The notes beneath the pieces are model-generated. The model had not been told where the DNA came from. It saw only the letters and a list, made by a program, of their open reading frames with translations, and did no database searches. Below, piece after piece: positions 1 to 11,517 of a stretch of DNA of 64,000 bases (position 1 is its first letter; every line of letters begins with the position of its first letter). Both the position numbers and the translations under genes were made by a program. The stretch spans positions 176,274,089-176,338,088 of the forward strand of contig NC_073305.1 of the NCBI RefSeq assembly GCF_027595985.1, in the 5' to 3' direction. This DNA is from Sorex araneus. Lineage: Eukaryota; Chordata; Mammalia; Eulipotyphla; Soricidae.

Positions 1-934
1 TTGTTCCCCCCGAAGACCAGTGACTTGAGGATCTTTCCATGGGTTGCTGGATGGGGTGACCTTCTTCTTTCGTCCCCTTCCTTGCCAGCTGTGAGCCCTT
101 TGTCTTACTTCATATATTCTTTTTTTTTTTTTGGCTTTTTGGGTCACACCTGGCGATGCACAGGGGTTACTCCTGGCTCTGCACTCAGGAATTACCCCTG
201 GCCATGCTCAGGGCTTACCCCTGGATCTGTGGTCAAGAATCACCCCTGGCTGATGGCTCCAAGGTGGGAGACAACGTTTTTCACACACTTCCCTCTAAGG
301 AAACCTTTTGGATCATTTTTAGCGGATTATTCATACCAAGCAACACAAAATACATTATTTAGGACCTGCCTTTGGGGCCGGCTTGGGTGGTGGTGGGAAA
401 ATTCAAAGTAATGGTGGTGGGAAGGTGTCATGGTGGTGGGATTGGTGTGGGAATATTGAATGGAATCAATTATTATAAACTAGCACTGTAGCACAGTCGT
501 CCCGTCTGTTTGCTCGAGCGGGCACCAGTAACGTCTCCATTGTGAGACTTGTTGTTACTGTTCTTGGCATACCAAATACGCCACGGTTAGCTTGCCGGAC
601 TCTGCTGTGTGGGCTGGATACTCTCGGTAGCTTGCTGGGCTCTCTGAGAGGGATGGAAGAATCAAACCCGGGTCAGCCATGTGCAAGACAAACGCCTTAC
701 CTGCTGTGCTATCACTCCAGTCCGATTGGTGTGGGAATATTGAATATAATAAATTATTATAAACAACTTCAATTTTTAAATTTTTTTTAAAAAGAATTAA
801 AAAAAAGAAAGAATCACCCCTGGTGGGCTCAGGAGACCATATAGATTTCCAGGCACTGAGCCCGGGTGAGTCCCATGCAAGGCAAGTGTCCCGTCTGCTG
901 CCGTAACTGTCCAATCCCCACTGCCTGCTGTCCT
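1..934. other. Intergenic, SINE-rich
   Basis: Minus-strand SINE remnants at about 119-275 and 812-920 flank a type-2 SINE at 481-723. Positions 400-480 resemble the L1 3'-UTR end seen near 4,400 (GGTGGTGGGA-type text). No gene seen. Confidence 0.6.
481..723 (-). mobile_element. Type-2 SINE (tRNA head + alternative body)
   Basis: Read on the minus strand, a tRNA-like head is joined to a body with GGCAAGCTACCGAGAG-like and GGAGACGTTACTGG-like words. It is flanked by an unusually long direct repeat, 440-480 and 724-764, with 38 of 41 bases equal. Confidence 0.85.
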
Positions 935-1390
935 AAGCCACCCAGGGGCATTTGTAATGGCAGCTCTCAAAATGACCCCCTGGCCCCGCCAACCATCTTT
1001 CCTTCAAGCTCTGGGATGCAGTGACCAGTGAGAGCGGGCAGCCCCTAGTACAGGGGAAGGTGGGAGCAGCGGCTGTGTGAGTCCCTGTGCCGAGGGCCAA
1101 CACGTCAGGGCCCAGCCTGCCCCCTCACTGCTGAGGCACCCCCAGAGCGAGCAGAGGCCCCGGCAGGTGGTGTGGGGGACCCTCCATCGCTCTCCCTGAC
1201 CACAGCCTGCAGGAAGGGCCCCAGCTCCGAGCCTGAGGCTTGGCTGCAGAGAACGAGTCCAAGATTAATTAGCAAGGCTAATTACCAAGATTAGTTAGCA
1301 ACTCCTAATTAATTAGCACTTACAGTGCTGCAGGCTGGCGGCTGCTCCCTGAGGGCACCCATGCCCTTGGGGGAAGACAATCACGCCGGG
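935..1390. other. Unique intergenic block with TAAT-rich cluster
   Basis: No repeat recognised. It is moderately GC-rich except for 1,259-1,316, where homeodomain-type TAAT/ATTA cores are packed in a degenerate 26-bp tandem repeat. It could be a distal regulatory element of PPIL4 or the next gene to the left. Confidence 0.4.
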
Positions 1391-1945
1391 TGCTCAGGCT
1401 CGACCGCTAAACCCCGGGCTACGCAGCCCACCACAGCCGAGTTGGACTGAGTACCGTCCACTCGGACCACCCCGAAGCTACTGGGTTTCTTTTTTCTTTC
1501 AGAGGAATCATCACCGAGGAGTTGGAGGGCTGCCCCTGGCTCTGTGCTCAGGACTACTCGAGTGTTACTCAAAGGACCCTGCAGCGCCCGGGATGGAACC
1601 AGGGTCCGCAAGGCGAGCGAGCACGTGCAGTACTGCCTCTCCGGCCCCACTTGCTGAAGGCGTGCCGCAACGGAGACGCCCTCTCGGTGACTGTGAGGAG
1701 CACTGCTCTTCGAGCATTGAAGTCTCCCCTGGGGAGCCCACTTGCGTGCGATATGGCCTGAGGTGTGGCGCCATGCATGTAGTGGACACCCACTGAATTG
1801 CACGAAGTGGACTTCATCTGAGGAAGTTGGTTGCCAGCCCATCCACCACCACTCCACAAGCAACTGTTCCGTAGTCCGTTGTGGTAACATTTCCCCATTG
1901 GAAATCTGTTTCCTGTGTCAATCCAGCCTGCGATCAAGTCCAAGG
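1391..1945. other. Intergenic with an old SINE
   Basis: A diverged minus-strand SINE spans about 1,515-1,650. The rest is not recognised. Confidence 0.4.
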
Positions 1946-2355
1946 TTCCCTCCCTCCATCCCTTCCTCCCTCCCTCCTTCCCTCCCTCCCTTCTTTCCTT
2001 CCTTCCTTCCTTCCTTCTCATTTTTCCCTTCCTCTCTTCTTACCTTCTTTCTTCCTTTCTTAATTCCTTCCTCCCTCCATCCCTCCCTTCCTTCCTCCTT
2101 CCTTCCTTCCTTTCTTTCTTCTTTCTTCCATTTTCTTTCTCACTCCCTCTCTCCTACCTTTGCCTTCCTCCCTTCCTTCCGCCTTCCTTACTTCTTTCCC
2201 CCTCCCTCTTTCCTTCCTTTGCCCTCCCTACCTCCCTTCTTTCCTTCCTTCTTCCTTCCTTCTTTCCACCCATTCTTTACCCTCCTTTCCTTCCTTCTCT
2301 GTCTCCTTTCCCTTCTCCCTTCCCTCCCTCCCACCCTTCCTCCTTTTCCCACACA
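1946..2355 (+). repeat. Polypyrimidine tract (CCTT/CCCT)n
   Basis: About 400 bases of almost pure C and T on the plus strand, in degenerate TTCC and CCCTC units. A 331-residue open frame through it is a product of composition. Confidence 0.9.
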
Positions 2356-3319
2356 CTTCCTTTCCCTTGAAGAACAAGGCAGTGCTCAGGGTTTACTTCT
2401 GGCTCTGCACTCAGGGGTCGCGCTTGCCAAGGATCAGGGGACCGTAAGGGTGCTGGAGATTGAACTCAAGTCAGCCCAGTGCAAGGCCCGTGTGCAACCC
2501 TCCCTGCTATACAAACCCCCACCCCCGTCTCTCCAGGCACATGTTCTGACCCACAATCCCAATTTCTATAAGGGCCCTTTGAAGGGAACCCAACAAAAGA
2601 GAACTTTCCTTTTTTCAGGACCCAGCGGTCCCTGTGGTCTTGTTCTCAATTCAAGACGACGAAGCAACACCTCTCCACTTCCCCCTTCGTGCCGTCTCCC
2701 GGGATGTGAGCCCATGCGCAGTTCTTTGGGTCTTTAACTTCCCGGGCAAAAGATGCAGGAGCACCCCTGCATTTGAAAAGCACATGAAGCACCTCTCCTA
2801 CACCTGAAGTGGAGGCAAACTTGAAATGAAAGGTAAGCAGCAAAAACTAAATAAATAAATAAATAAATAAAGTTAAGTAGCAACCAAGGTGGATATACGA
2901 GCATTAAAGACCGCCCCATTAACAGGAATAACTAAAGGGCCAGAAAGGTAGTACAGTGGGTAGGACACTTGCCTAGCATACGGCTCACCCCAGTTCAATC
3001 CCCAGCATCACATATGGCCCCTGAGCCCACCAGGAGTGATCCCTGAGCACAGAACCAGGAGTAAGCCCCGAGCACTGCTGGGTGTGGACCCAAAACAAAA
3101 AAAAATTAAAATACTGAGTCTCTCTTTTAAAATTAAAAAAAAATGGAAAACAAGGGCATCTCCATATTCTAGCATTTAACCACAGGAAGCACAGGCTTCT
3201 CTAAAATTTCCCACCAAGGCAGTTTCTAGCAACCTGAAAGGTAAGACTCCTGGGATTTCGATTTTACTACCTACTATGCATCCTGTGTGACTCAGTCTAT
3301 CAAGTGAAATGTCAGGCTG
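2356..3319. other. Intergenic with SINEs
   Basis: Minus-strand SINE remnant at about 2,375-2,500 and plus-strand SINE at about 2,937-3,110. A short (AAAT)n lies at 2,848-2,871. Confidence 0.6.
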
Positions 3320-3335
3320 AGACCAGGATTTTTTT

Positions 3336-3504
3336 TTTCCTTTTTGGGTCACACCCGGCGATGCACAGGGGTTACTCCTGGTTCTACACTCAGGAATTAC
3401 TCCTGGCAGTGCTCAGGGGACCATATGGGATGCTGGGATTCGAACCCGGGTCGGCCGCATGCAAGGCAAATGCCCTACCCGCTGTGCTATCGCTCCAGCC
3501 CCCA
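3336..3504 (-). mobile_element. SINE with 16-bp target-site duplication
   Basis: Full-length minus-strand copy. The repeat AGACCAGGATTTTTTT flanks it at 3,320-3,335 and 3,505-3,520. Confidence 0.9.
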
Positions 3505-3664
3505 AGACCAGGATTTTTTTACAATGAGTGGAAAAAACAGATTAAGTACAGCTTTCAGTTGTCAAAAATAATCCATTTATGAAAAAGTATTTGAGACCTA
3601 TTGGCCTATTTAAAGTTTCTCCACCATTAGCCTTTAATAGTTCTGATTAGAATCTTTAAAACCT

Positions 3665-5595
3665 TAAAGAGTTCTGGTCAAGACGGTGGCGTGGCAGCAA
3701 GCATCAGAGCCGGGGGAGGGACGGCAGCTCTCAGCGCTCTGGACAGCCCATGGTCAGGGGTCAGAAGATTTCCACGTGAGTAACCTTGGGCGCCACTGGA
3801 TATTCTGTCTCAGGGGAAACGCCATTAAACGAAACTCGCCATAGAACGTCCTGACCCCACGACAGCCTGTCTTCACCAGGGCAGCTTGGAGGGGGGCAAG
3901 TTGAGTTTCCCTCCCCACCCCAGCAGAACTGGGTAGCCAAAAACCTCCAGAATCCAGCAGCACAGTAACGCTCAAGGCCACTCTCCACAGGCTCGGACGA
4001 CCCTCACCATGAGGGAACCTGCAGAAAACCCAGGTATGCGGGACCCACGCTGAGATCTCCAAACTCACATGGAACAGAACTGGGCCTCCTCCCCCCAGCT
4101 CCCCAGTTTTCCAGTAGCTTGGCAGTCATACCCACAAACTGCCCCTGGTGCCATATAATCTCATTGCCGGCCAAGATCCTGAGATTATGAAATAAAGCTC
4201 CTGGAAGAGAGTGCCATAGAATGTCCTGGAGCATGTAGCCATATTTGTGGCCACACAGCCTCTTATACGCTAGCCCACTGATATACCAAAAGTAGCACAG
4301 ATTTGTTTGGGTTTAACATACATGCTTGTAATCTCTTATACAAGGGCTTTAATGGCTCCAGGATGCAATACAACAGTCTTCACACACTTTCTTCTTATGG
4401 TGATGGGAAGGTGCACGGTGGTAGGATTGGTGTTTGAATATTATCTGTAATGAACTCTTGTAAAAATAAAATAAATTAAAAAAAATGAAACTGGCCAGTC
4501 ACCCACCTTGGGATGCGCGGCACCAGCAAGTAGACCAGACCAGCCTGTGCGTCAGCAGCAGCTATGGAGGAAAACCTCCCTAAGCACCAACAGTCTGGAG
4601 CACCAGGATGGGGGTGTGTGCCTCCTGGCCAGGCTTTGCTGCCCGGTGGCTGTGGCCCATCCGGAGCGCCTGAACCACAACAGCTCTCAGCCTGGGGCTG
4701 GGCCTGGTCCCCATGGGGGCCACTGTGGTCATCACCATCCACATCACCACCCATCGCCAGCCTGATGGTGCCTGGGGCTTCCTGATACCTCAAAATCACC
4801 GCTCTGCCTCTGGCCCCGCTCCAATAACTCAGGACCAAGTTTTCGGAGAAATTAAACCACCAAGAGTTAGGTATGTGGGAACCATGCCCACAATCCCCCT
4901 CTGGCTCAGCTATACAAGCTCATTTATGGGCCTTGCTTCAGAGACCCATAAATAAATCTCAAAAGAGATCAAAAGCCGCAGATTATCTCAGACCCGCACA
5001 AGGCTGAACAACCCGTGGCAGATCAGAGGACAGCGGGTTTGCCCAGTGACCACCCAGAGCCCCCGGCAGCCGCTTGCTCCCACAATCCAAGATTGTAGCC
5101 ATGCCCACTGGCAGACTCCGTCTCAGGGTAGACCTCACCGGTATTAATCTGCTGAAAATTCAGGTAGGCGGGTTTTGTGACTAGAATCTCCAGGCTTTCT
5201 TGGGGTCAGGATGGGCTACCTCACCCCACCTCCCTGTACTTCCCAAGGCCTCGGCAGTCATGTCCACACCCCAAAGCTGCCATCCAGTTAATAAAAAGCT
5301 ACTCCAGTTGTATCTTTCCAATAAAAATTCTGAACACCCTGAACAAACACAATGACTTCTTAGTACCTGTATTGCAAACCATAATGCACAAAAGGAGAGA
5401 GAAGGAAGAAAGGTGCCTGCCATAGAGGCAGGCGGGGGGAGGGGGCTCGGGGGGTGATGGGTGGGAAACAAAACACTGGTGGTGGGAAATGTGAAGGGAG
5501 GGTGTTGGAACATGGTGTGTTTGAAATCCAATCATGAATAGCTTCCTAATGGTCTATCTCACAGTGATTATACTTAAAAAATAATTAAAATAAAG
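3665..5595 (+). mobile_element. Composite L1-related retroposon without ORFs
   Basis: A 1.93-kb insert between two copies of TCTTTAAAACCT (3,653-3,664 and 5,596-5,607). It starts near GTCAAGACGGTGGCG, which resembles an L1 5' end. Two diverged copies of one module lie at about 3,780-4,240 and 5,100-5,300. An A-rich stretch at 4,455-4,490 lies inside and another ends it. No reverse-transcriptase frame is present. It reads as a non-autonomous L1-like element, or two fused ones. Confidence 0.6.
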
Positions 5596-5607
5596 TCTTT
5601 AAAACCT

Positions 5608-6164
5608 CAACTGGTGGGAGGATCCACCTAAAGTTATAATGAATGAGTAAAGAAATTTAGTCTCAAAATAGCATTTTTTTCCTTTTAATAAAAATTATAC
5701 TCTATTTTTTCTCTTATTTGGGTTTTAGCCAAAAATGGGTAGTAGGTGTTACTGGAAGCTGGTTTCTGTTTTGTTGTTTTTTTTATTAGGAAGTTTCATG
5801 TTTACTCATGTCTTGGTTTTGGCCACATCCAGCAGTTCTCAGGGCTGACTCCTGGCTCTGTGCTCAGGGGTGATCCTGACAGAGCTGGGGAGACCTCCTG
5901 GGATACAAGAGATGGAACACGGGTCGGGCACATGTCGGGCATATCTCTCTAGGTCCCTGGCGCTGGTTTTTAGAGTTCACCTAAAACCTAGAGAAGCATA
6001 TGCATGAAAGATGAAAAAACAGTCACTTCACCCTGGGATCTTGAATTTTCAGTTTCAGATCCTTAATGGACACTGTGAAGAGAGGCCATGGTCATTAGTT
6101 ACTACTTTCTCAGTAATACAACCCAGTGTTTACACACACATACGCACGCACTCACTCACATGTG
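5608..6164. other. Intergenic
   Basis: AT-rich, with an old minus-strand SINE at about 5,810-5,960. Nothing else recognised. Confidence 0.45.
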
Positions 6165-7520
6165 CAATCTTTGTTGTTTTTAAGTTTTGAGTCATGGTGA
6201 GATATACCAACACCCGTCCCTTCACCAGTACACATTTCCTGCCACCAATGTCTGCAGTTTCTCTCCTGCCCCCCCCTCAAAATTGCCTCTATAGCAGGCA
6301 GTTTTCTCCCTCTCTCCTCCTCCAGTCCCCCTCACACCACCACTACCGTTTCCCTTTTAGACACTGCTGTTTATAATATGTGTTACTGAAAGGGACATCC
6401 CTTTACTTCCTTTCAGCACTCAGTTCTTGTTCAGAGTGATCATTTCCAACCATCATACACATATCTTTGTTGAAACTGTGGCCCTAGTGCTACATGTGTA
6501 CCCGATAACTCAAATAACCATATTTTGCAATTAGGGATAGTATTCTAAGTACATACTTGTCATTCAGAAGGCCCAAGTTCCACCATCAGCACCACGTGGT
6601 CCTCCAAGCACCACTCAGTATAGGTCCCACCCCAAACACCATGAAATACAGTGCAGAAGGGTAGTTTTCTTTTTTTTTTTTTTTTTGTTTTTGGCTTTTT
6701 GGGTCACACTCAGTGATGCTCAGGGTGTCCTGAGCTCTGCACTCAGGAATCACTCCTGGCAGTACTCAGGGGACCCTATGGGATGCCAGGGATCAAACCG
6801 ACATTGGCTGTGCCCTACCCACTGTGCTCTCTCTAATCCCTATTCTAACATTTTTGAGGAATCGTCATTGAGGCTAAGCAGAAAAATTCCCATCCACAGT
6901 GAAGGAGTTCCTCTTGCGCCATCCCCGCCAACACTGGCTGCTTCCGGCCTTTCATATATGCCAAAACAATCTCACTGTTGTTTTGATATGCAGATCCCTT
7001 GGAAGTAACAGTGAGCACTTTTTCACTTGCCTGCTGGCAAGTGTCTATTCATCTCTTAAATTGTTTGTTGTTGAACTTTGTTCAGTGTTTTATAAATCCT
7101 GGAAATAAGGGGGCTGGAGGGATAGCACAGCGGGTAGGGCATTTGCCTTGCATGCGGCCGACCCGGGCTCGATTCCCAGTATCCCATATGGTCCTCTGAG
7201 CACCGCCAGGGGTAATTCCTGAGTGCAGAGCCAGAAGTAACCCCTGTGCATGTCAGGTGTGATGCCCCCCCCAAAAAAAAAGCAAAAAAAAAAAAATCCT
7301 GGAAATTAGCCCTTTATGGTGTATGTATGGTGTGCAAGTATTCTCCCATTATATCAGATGTTTTTATTGTAGTTGGTTTCTTTTGCCACACAAAAACTTT
7401 TAAATGTGTAGTCCCATTTATTTTAATTTTGTTAAGCATGTACTGGGCAAAGAAAACAAAATTAACTCACATTTACTGGTACTATTGTCCACATAAAAGG
7501 GAAAACCTGCAAATTTGCTG
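6165..7520 (-). mobile_element. Antisense L1 fragment(s), interrupted by SINEs
   Basis: 6,165-6,480 matches the text of other antisense L1 3' ends here (near 27.9 and 45.9 kb). 6,845-7,106 and 7,307-7,500 read as antisense L1 ORF2, with the TTAGCCCTTTATGGTGTATG-type stretch. A minus-strand SINE (about 6,667-6,842) and a plus-strand SINE (7,107-7,293) split it. Confidence 0.7.
7107..7293 (+). mobile_element. SINE inserted in L1, 13-bp duplication
   Basis: AAATCCTGGAAAT flanks the copy at 7,094-7,106 and 7,294-7,306, and the L1 text continues across it. Confidence 0.9.
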
Positions 7521-8704
7521 CATTTAAGAATGGCAATCAAAATCATAGGAAAAAAATTTTATTTACAAAGATATATGACAAAACATAAAGGAAATGGGAA
7601 CTAGAAACAAATCTAGCACAAGATATTCAAAAGCTTCACAAGGAAAATTCTAAGGGGTTAAAAGAACTAAACAGACAGGTTATCTCTAAGAAGAGAAAGA
7701 TTCAATAGATGAAGTTGTTGGTTACCACAAAGCTACCTATTTGAACACAAATGCAACTCAAGTCTGAACAGAATTCTTCAAAACCTGACAAGGTTTTGAT
7801 TCCAAAATGGCACAGAACAAATTGCCAAATCATTCTTAGTGAAGAACTTGGGGTATGTAAAGTGCCAGGGGAGGGAGAGGCACTTGCTTAAATCAAGACT
7901 TTCTATCAAACCACAGAAATGTGGATATTTGGTATTGGCACTAAGAGAAACAATATACTAACACAATACTAAGCCCATGAAACTAAACCTGCACATACAC
8001 AGAATTTTACACACAGAAGTGGAGCTGTAGGTCAGCAAGAAATATGTCACTCATCCATGGGCTCTGGTTCTACACATTATCTGAAAAAAAAAAAGTTAAT
8101 TTGCATACCTGCAGCATACCATATATACAACACACGTAACGATTCAATATGGAGTGGAGATTTAAGTGGTTTTTTTAAAAAAAAAAACAACTTTATAATA
8201 ACTTTGAGAATATAGAATCTTTTAAGAATTTCTTGAACAAAATATAAAAAGGTGAATACACAGTAAAAGACTGAGTTAATTCGACATTAAACTTAAAAAA
8301 AAATTCTGCCTGAAATACATAACCTATTCTATTTGGGGGTGGGGCGGACCTCCAAAGCAGGGCTTGAGAAGTCTGGGAGCCCCCACCGACAATTCTCAGC
8401 CCACCAACTAGGGAGGCACACGACCTAATTCTACCCAGACACCTACGCCTTACTTCCAGCTTACAGGAAACAGAAAGGCTAAAAGACAACGTGAAGATCC
8501 TACAATTCTAGAGAGTGGAACACTCTACAGAGCAACTGGTGTGAGCTCATCAAAAAGTCAGTGTAAATTTAAAAAAAAAAAAAAGAGAGAGAGAGAGAGG
8601 GAAGGAAAAAAAAGGAATAACTGGAAACCTTTCCTGGCTGAGAATAAAATTAAAAAGAAAACACAAATGAGTGAAACTTGACTGAATCTAGGTTTGAAAA
8701 AACA
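7521..8704. other. AT-rich intergenic, no feature recognised
   Basis: No SINE or gene seen. A short (GA)n lies at about 8,584-8,600. Confidence 0.4.
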
Positions 8705-9340
8705 ACCCAGGGGCTGGATCGGTAGTACAGCAGGTAGGGCATCCCATACGGTTCCCCAAGCCCCGCCAGGAGTATCCCCTGAACACCGCCAGGTATGGCT
8801 CAAAAACCAACCAAATAAAAAAATGACATAAATGACACATAAATGACAGCACATAAAATGACATTTTGGGGACCACTGGGAAATCATTACACAGATTACA
8901 TAATTATACAGGATTATTATTTTCTTAAGTGTGATACTAGTATTGTGGTTTATACAGAGTACTTGCTTCTTTTAGGAAATGTAGTGAAATACTGAAAGGT
9001 ATGAAACGTCATGGTGGTTTTTTCCCTTTGGGGTGGGGCTGGGGGTCAGCCCACACCCTGCCGTACTTGGGAGAGACCCCTGCCTATGCTAGGGGAACAT
9101 ACACAGTGCCACTGCATTTACCTCCTATGCTCTCTCTGGGCCCACTGTTTTTCACATAGTTTGACTCCACTGTTCAGTCTGGACGGAATGGACCAAGAGG
9201 TTCATTGTGCTTTTCTGTAAACTAAGTGTTTCATATTGAAGAGATCTGGGTGCTGGGGAGATCGCTCAAAGGGCTGAGCACATGTTTCGCATGCCAGAGA
9301 CTGGGGGTTCGGTCCTATACCAAGGGCACCCACAGTTCCT
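8705..9340. repeat. SINE cluster
   Basis: Plus-strand copy with an internal deletion at about 8,706-8,822, old minus-strand copy at about 9,010-9,150, plus-strand head at about 9,246-9,330. Confidence 0.6.
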
Positions 9341-10859
9341 CTGGGTCTTCCTTCCACTGGCTAGCAGTCAGAGCACATGTGTGAGGAGAGGGTGGGGAAG
9401 GACCACCAGGAAAATGCAGAACTCAGGGGCCCACATCCACTTCAGAATCTGTTTGCTCCCAATAGCCGGAGTGGAGAATCCTGCAACAAAGCAGGCATGG
9501 TGAAGATTGCTCTAAAGGCTACTGAGAGAGGCTAAGCGAGGCCTGGAGTTTTTCCTGTCCTACCTCATTAAACGTCAAAGAAAGCTTTTATATAAGGAAC
9601 AAGCTACCTTCAGTTCAAATCACAATATCTGAAGATACACAAAAAACTCCAGCACCCAACAGCATAAAATCCAAAAACCACAAAGCACATAAATCACAAC
9701 CTCATAAGGGGGGAATGAACTAACAGCAATGGATGAGGACTGATTCCAGCAATAGCACGTCCAAGTACAATAAAGTAATTATAAATATATACTAATATTC
9801 CTAACCTCAAGAAAAGATGAGACATAAACAAACAACAAAAGGCATTAAAAAAAAAAACACCTTCAATCTCTGAAAATTCAAACTATTGAATGCATATAGC
9901 AGCAGGGGGTTGGGGGTGGGGGAGGACCCAGATGAGAGCAAAAGAAGAGGAGATCTTTTAGTAGAAAAGATTTATGAACTTACTATCAATATAGAACACA
10001 GAGAGGAAAAGCATCAAGCAGAAGAGAGTCAGAGCGTGCTCTGTAATAGCTTCGAGTGGTGGAACAAACAAGTAACTAATTCGAGTTCCCGAGAAAAGGA
10101 GGGGGGGGAGTAAAGAACAAAATTCTAAATCTGATGAAGACTACAAACCCACAAGTCCAGCAGAACAGGGGAGAAAAAAATACAAGCAAGCACATCACAA
10201 AAATTGCTAAATACCAGCGGTAGGAAAAAAGTAATCTTAAAAGTAATCTTAAAATCTTAAAAAAGGTAACAGTAGTCTTCTTGCTGGAAATCAGTAAGAT
10301 ACCACTGACTTGCCAAAAGATCAGCAAAATCAAAGTCTAACATGAAAGCGTTGAAAGAGGGTGTGAAGTAAAGGTAACTAACTCAGTGCCACGAGGGGTA
10401 TAAAATGACACAGCCACAGTACAATAGAAGCTGGCATCATCTTGTAAAGATGAAATATCCAAACCTTATGACAAGCAGTACCACTCAGCACAGCATTGTT
10501 TGCAATAGCAAAAACAAAAATAAACAAACCCCAAATGTCCATCAACAGAAGAATGGATAAATTGTGGTCTATTCATGTAATACTATACAGCAATTAAAAA
10601 AATGACTCAAAAACACTAAGCCGAATGAAGCAGGTCACAGAGGTGAACATATAATATACCATTTATATAAAATTCAAAAACACAGGAAACTTAACATTTC
10701 ACTTAGGGACAGATACATACGTTGCAAAACTACAGTAACAAGAAAACAACACAAACATCAAAATAATTATTTGAAAAAAATTATTTAAAGAGAAGGTACA
10801 TGGGACTTAGAAAGTGAAGGTGATATTCTATTTCTTAAACTGGCTGAACACAGAGATAT
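9341..10859 (+). mobile_element. Old L1/HAL1-like sequence
   Basis: 10,120-10,330 resembles the 3' part of L1/HAL1 ORF1 (GACTACAAACCCACAAG, then TTGCTAAATACC). 10,440-10,720 resembles the end of L1 ORF2 (CCCAAATGTCCATCAACAGA, then ATGGATAAATTGTGG). It is broken by frameshifts. 9,341-10,120 is not confidently assigned. Confidence 0.55.
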
Positions 10860-11259
10860 ATACATATTTATTTATACTTTTTGTCTGCTACTGTTCTGGG
10901 AGTCAAACAGGGGGCTTGGGGGGAGTGTCACAGTAGGACACGTGGTGCGGAGTTCAAATCCAGGGTCCTGCACATGCCCAGCCTCTTATTTTTCTTTATG
11001 CGTTCGACACGCTTGTGCATTTTCATAGTTACACAATAGTTCCTTTTAAAAAAGTGAAAAAATGCGAAAGACTTGGAAAAATGGAGACTATTACATCTAA
11101 CAAGAAGACTGTAGAAAATGTATACAAAGGAAATGTTCCACTGCTCCGCGCCTCAAGCCCACTACAAATCAGTATCAGTCTCCAGGGCCAGGCCCCAGGG
11201 TGGACGGCCAGAGGCAGTGGAGCCCCGGGCCCCCGTGAGCACTCCTGTCCAGCAGCTGC
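10860..11259 (-). other. PPIL4: PPIL4 3' UTR region (end uncertain)
   Basis: Reading leftward from the stop, the first 250 bases are not recognised as repeat. A variant poly(A) hexamer CATAAA (minus strand) is at 10,995-11,000 and a canonical AATAAA at 10,867-10,872, the latter at the edge of L1-derived sequence. Either could end the mRNA; cDNA would decide. Confidence 0.45.
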
Positions 11260-11517
11260 TCATCTGTACTTGGACTTGTCTTTATCTTTGGATTTCTTGG
11301 GACTCCTGCTCCGGTCTCTCTTTTTGCTCCTTTCCCTCTCGTAGGCATCAGCTTGGTGCTTGGACTTGTGACTGTGACTGAAGTGGCCGTCCCTTTCTCG
11401 GGACCGGCTCCGGCTCCGGCTCCGGTGCTGCGGCCGGTCTCTCTTCTCGCTCTTCTGCTTCTCCCAGCAGCTTTCTTCTTCTTCATAGTGGCCAAACCCC
11501 ATCTCCCTGTAGATGTC
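11260..11517 (-). CDS. PPIL4: PPIL4 coding exon 13 (last)
   Basis: Residues 410-494 and a TGA stop at 11,260-11,262. It starts [18 protein letters not shown] and continues as an RS/RD tail with an eight-residue RSRSRSRS run, ending [11 protein letters not shown]. Acceptor CTTTGGCAG|GAC. Arginine/serine tails of this kind mediate contact with splicing factors in related proteins. Confidence 0.96.
   Translation of the reverse strand, partial: DIYREMGFGHYEEEESCWEKQKSEKRDRPQHRSRSRSRSRERDGHFSHSHKSKHQADAYERERSKKRDRSRSPKKSKDKDKSKYR

Noticed and set aside
1742-2737. 331-residue open frame, plus strand
   Set aside because: Almost entirely Ser/Pro/Phe/Leu from the polypyrimidine tract; no domain, no splice or start support.
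1-11000. Exons of the expected left neighbour (ZC3H12D in human)
   Set aside because: I looked for coding text on both strands and saw none; the gene probably lies further left.
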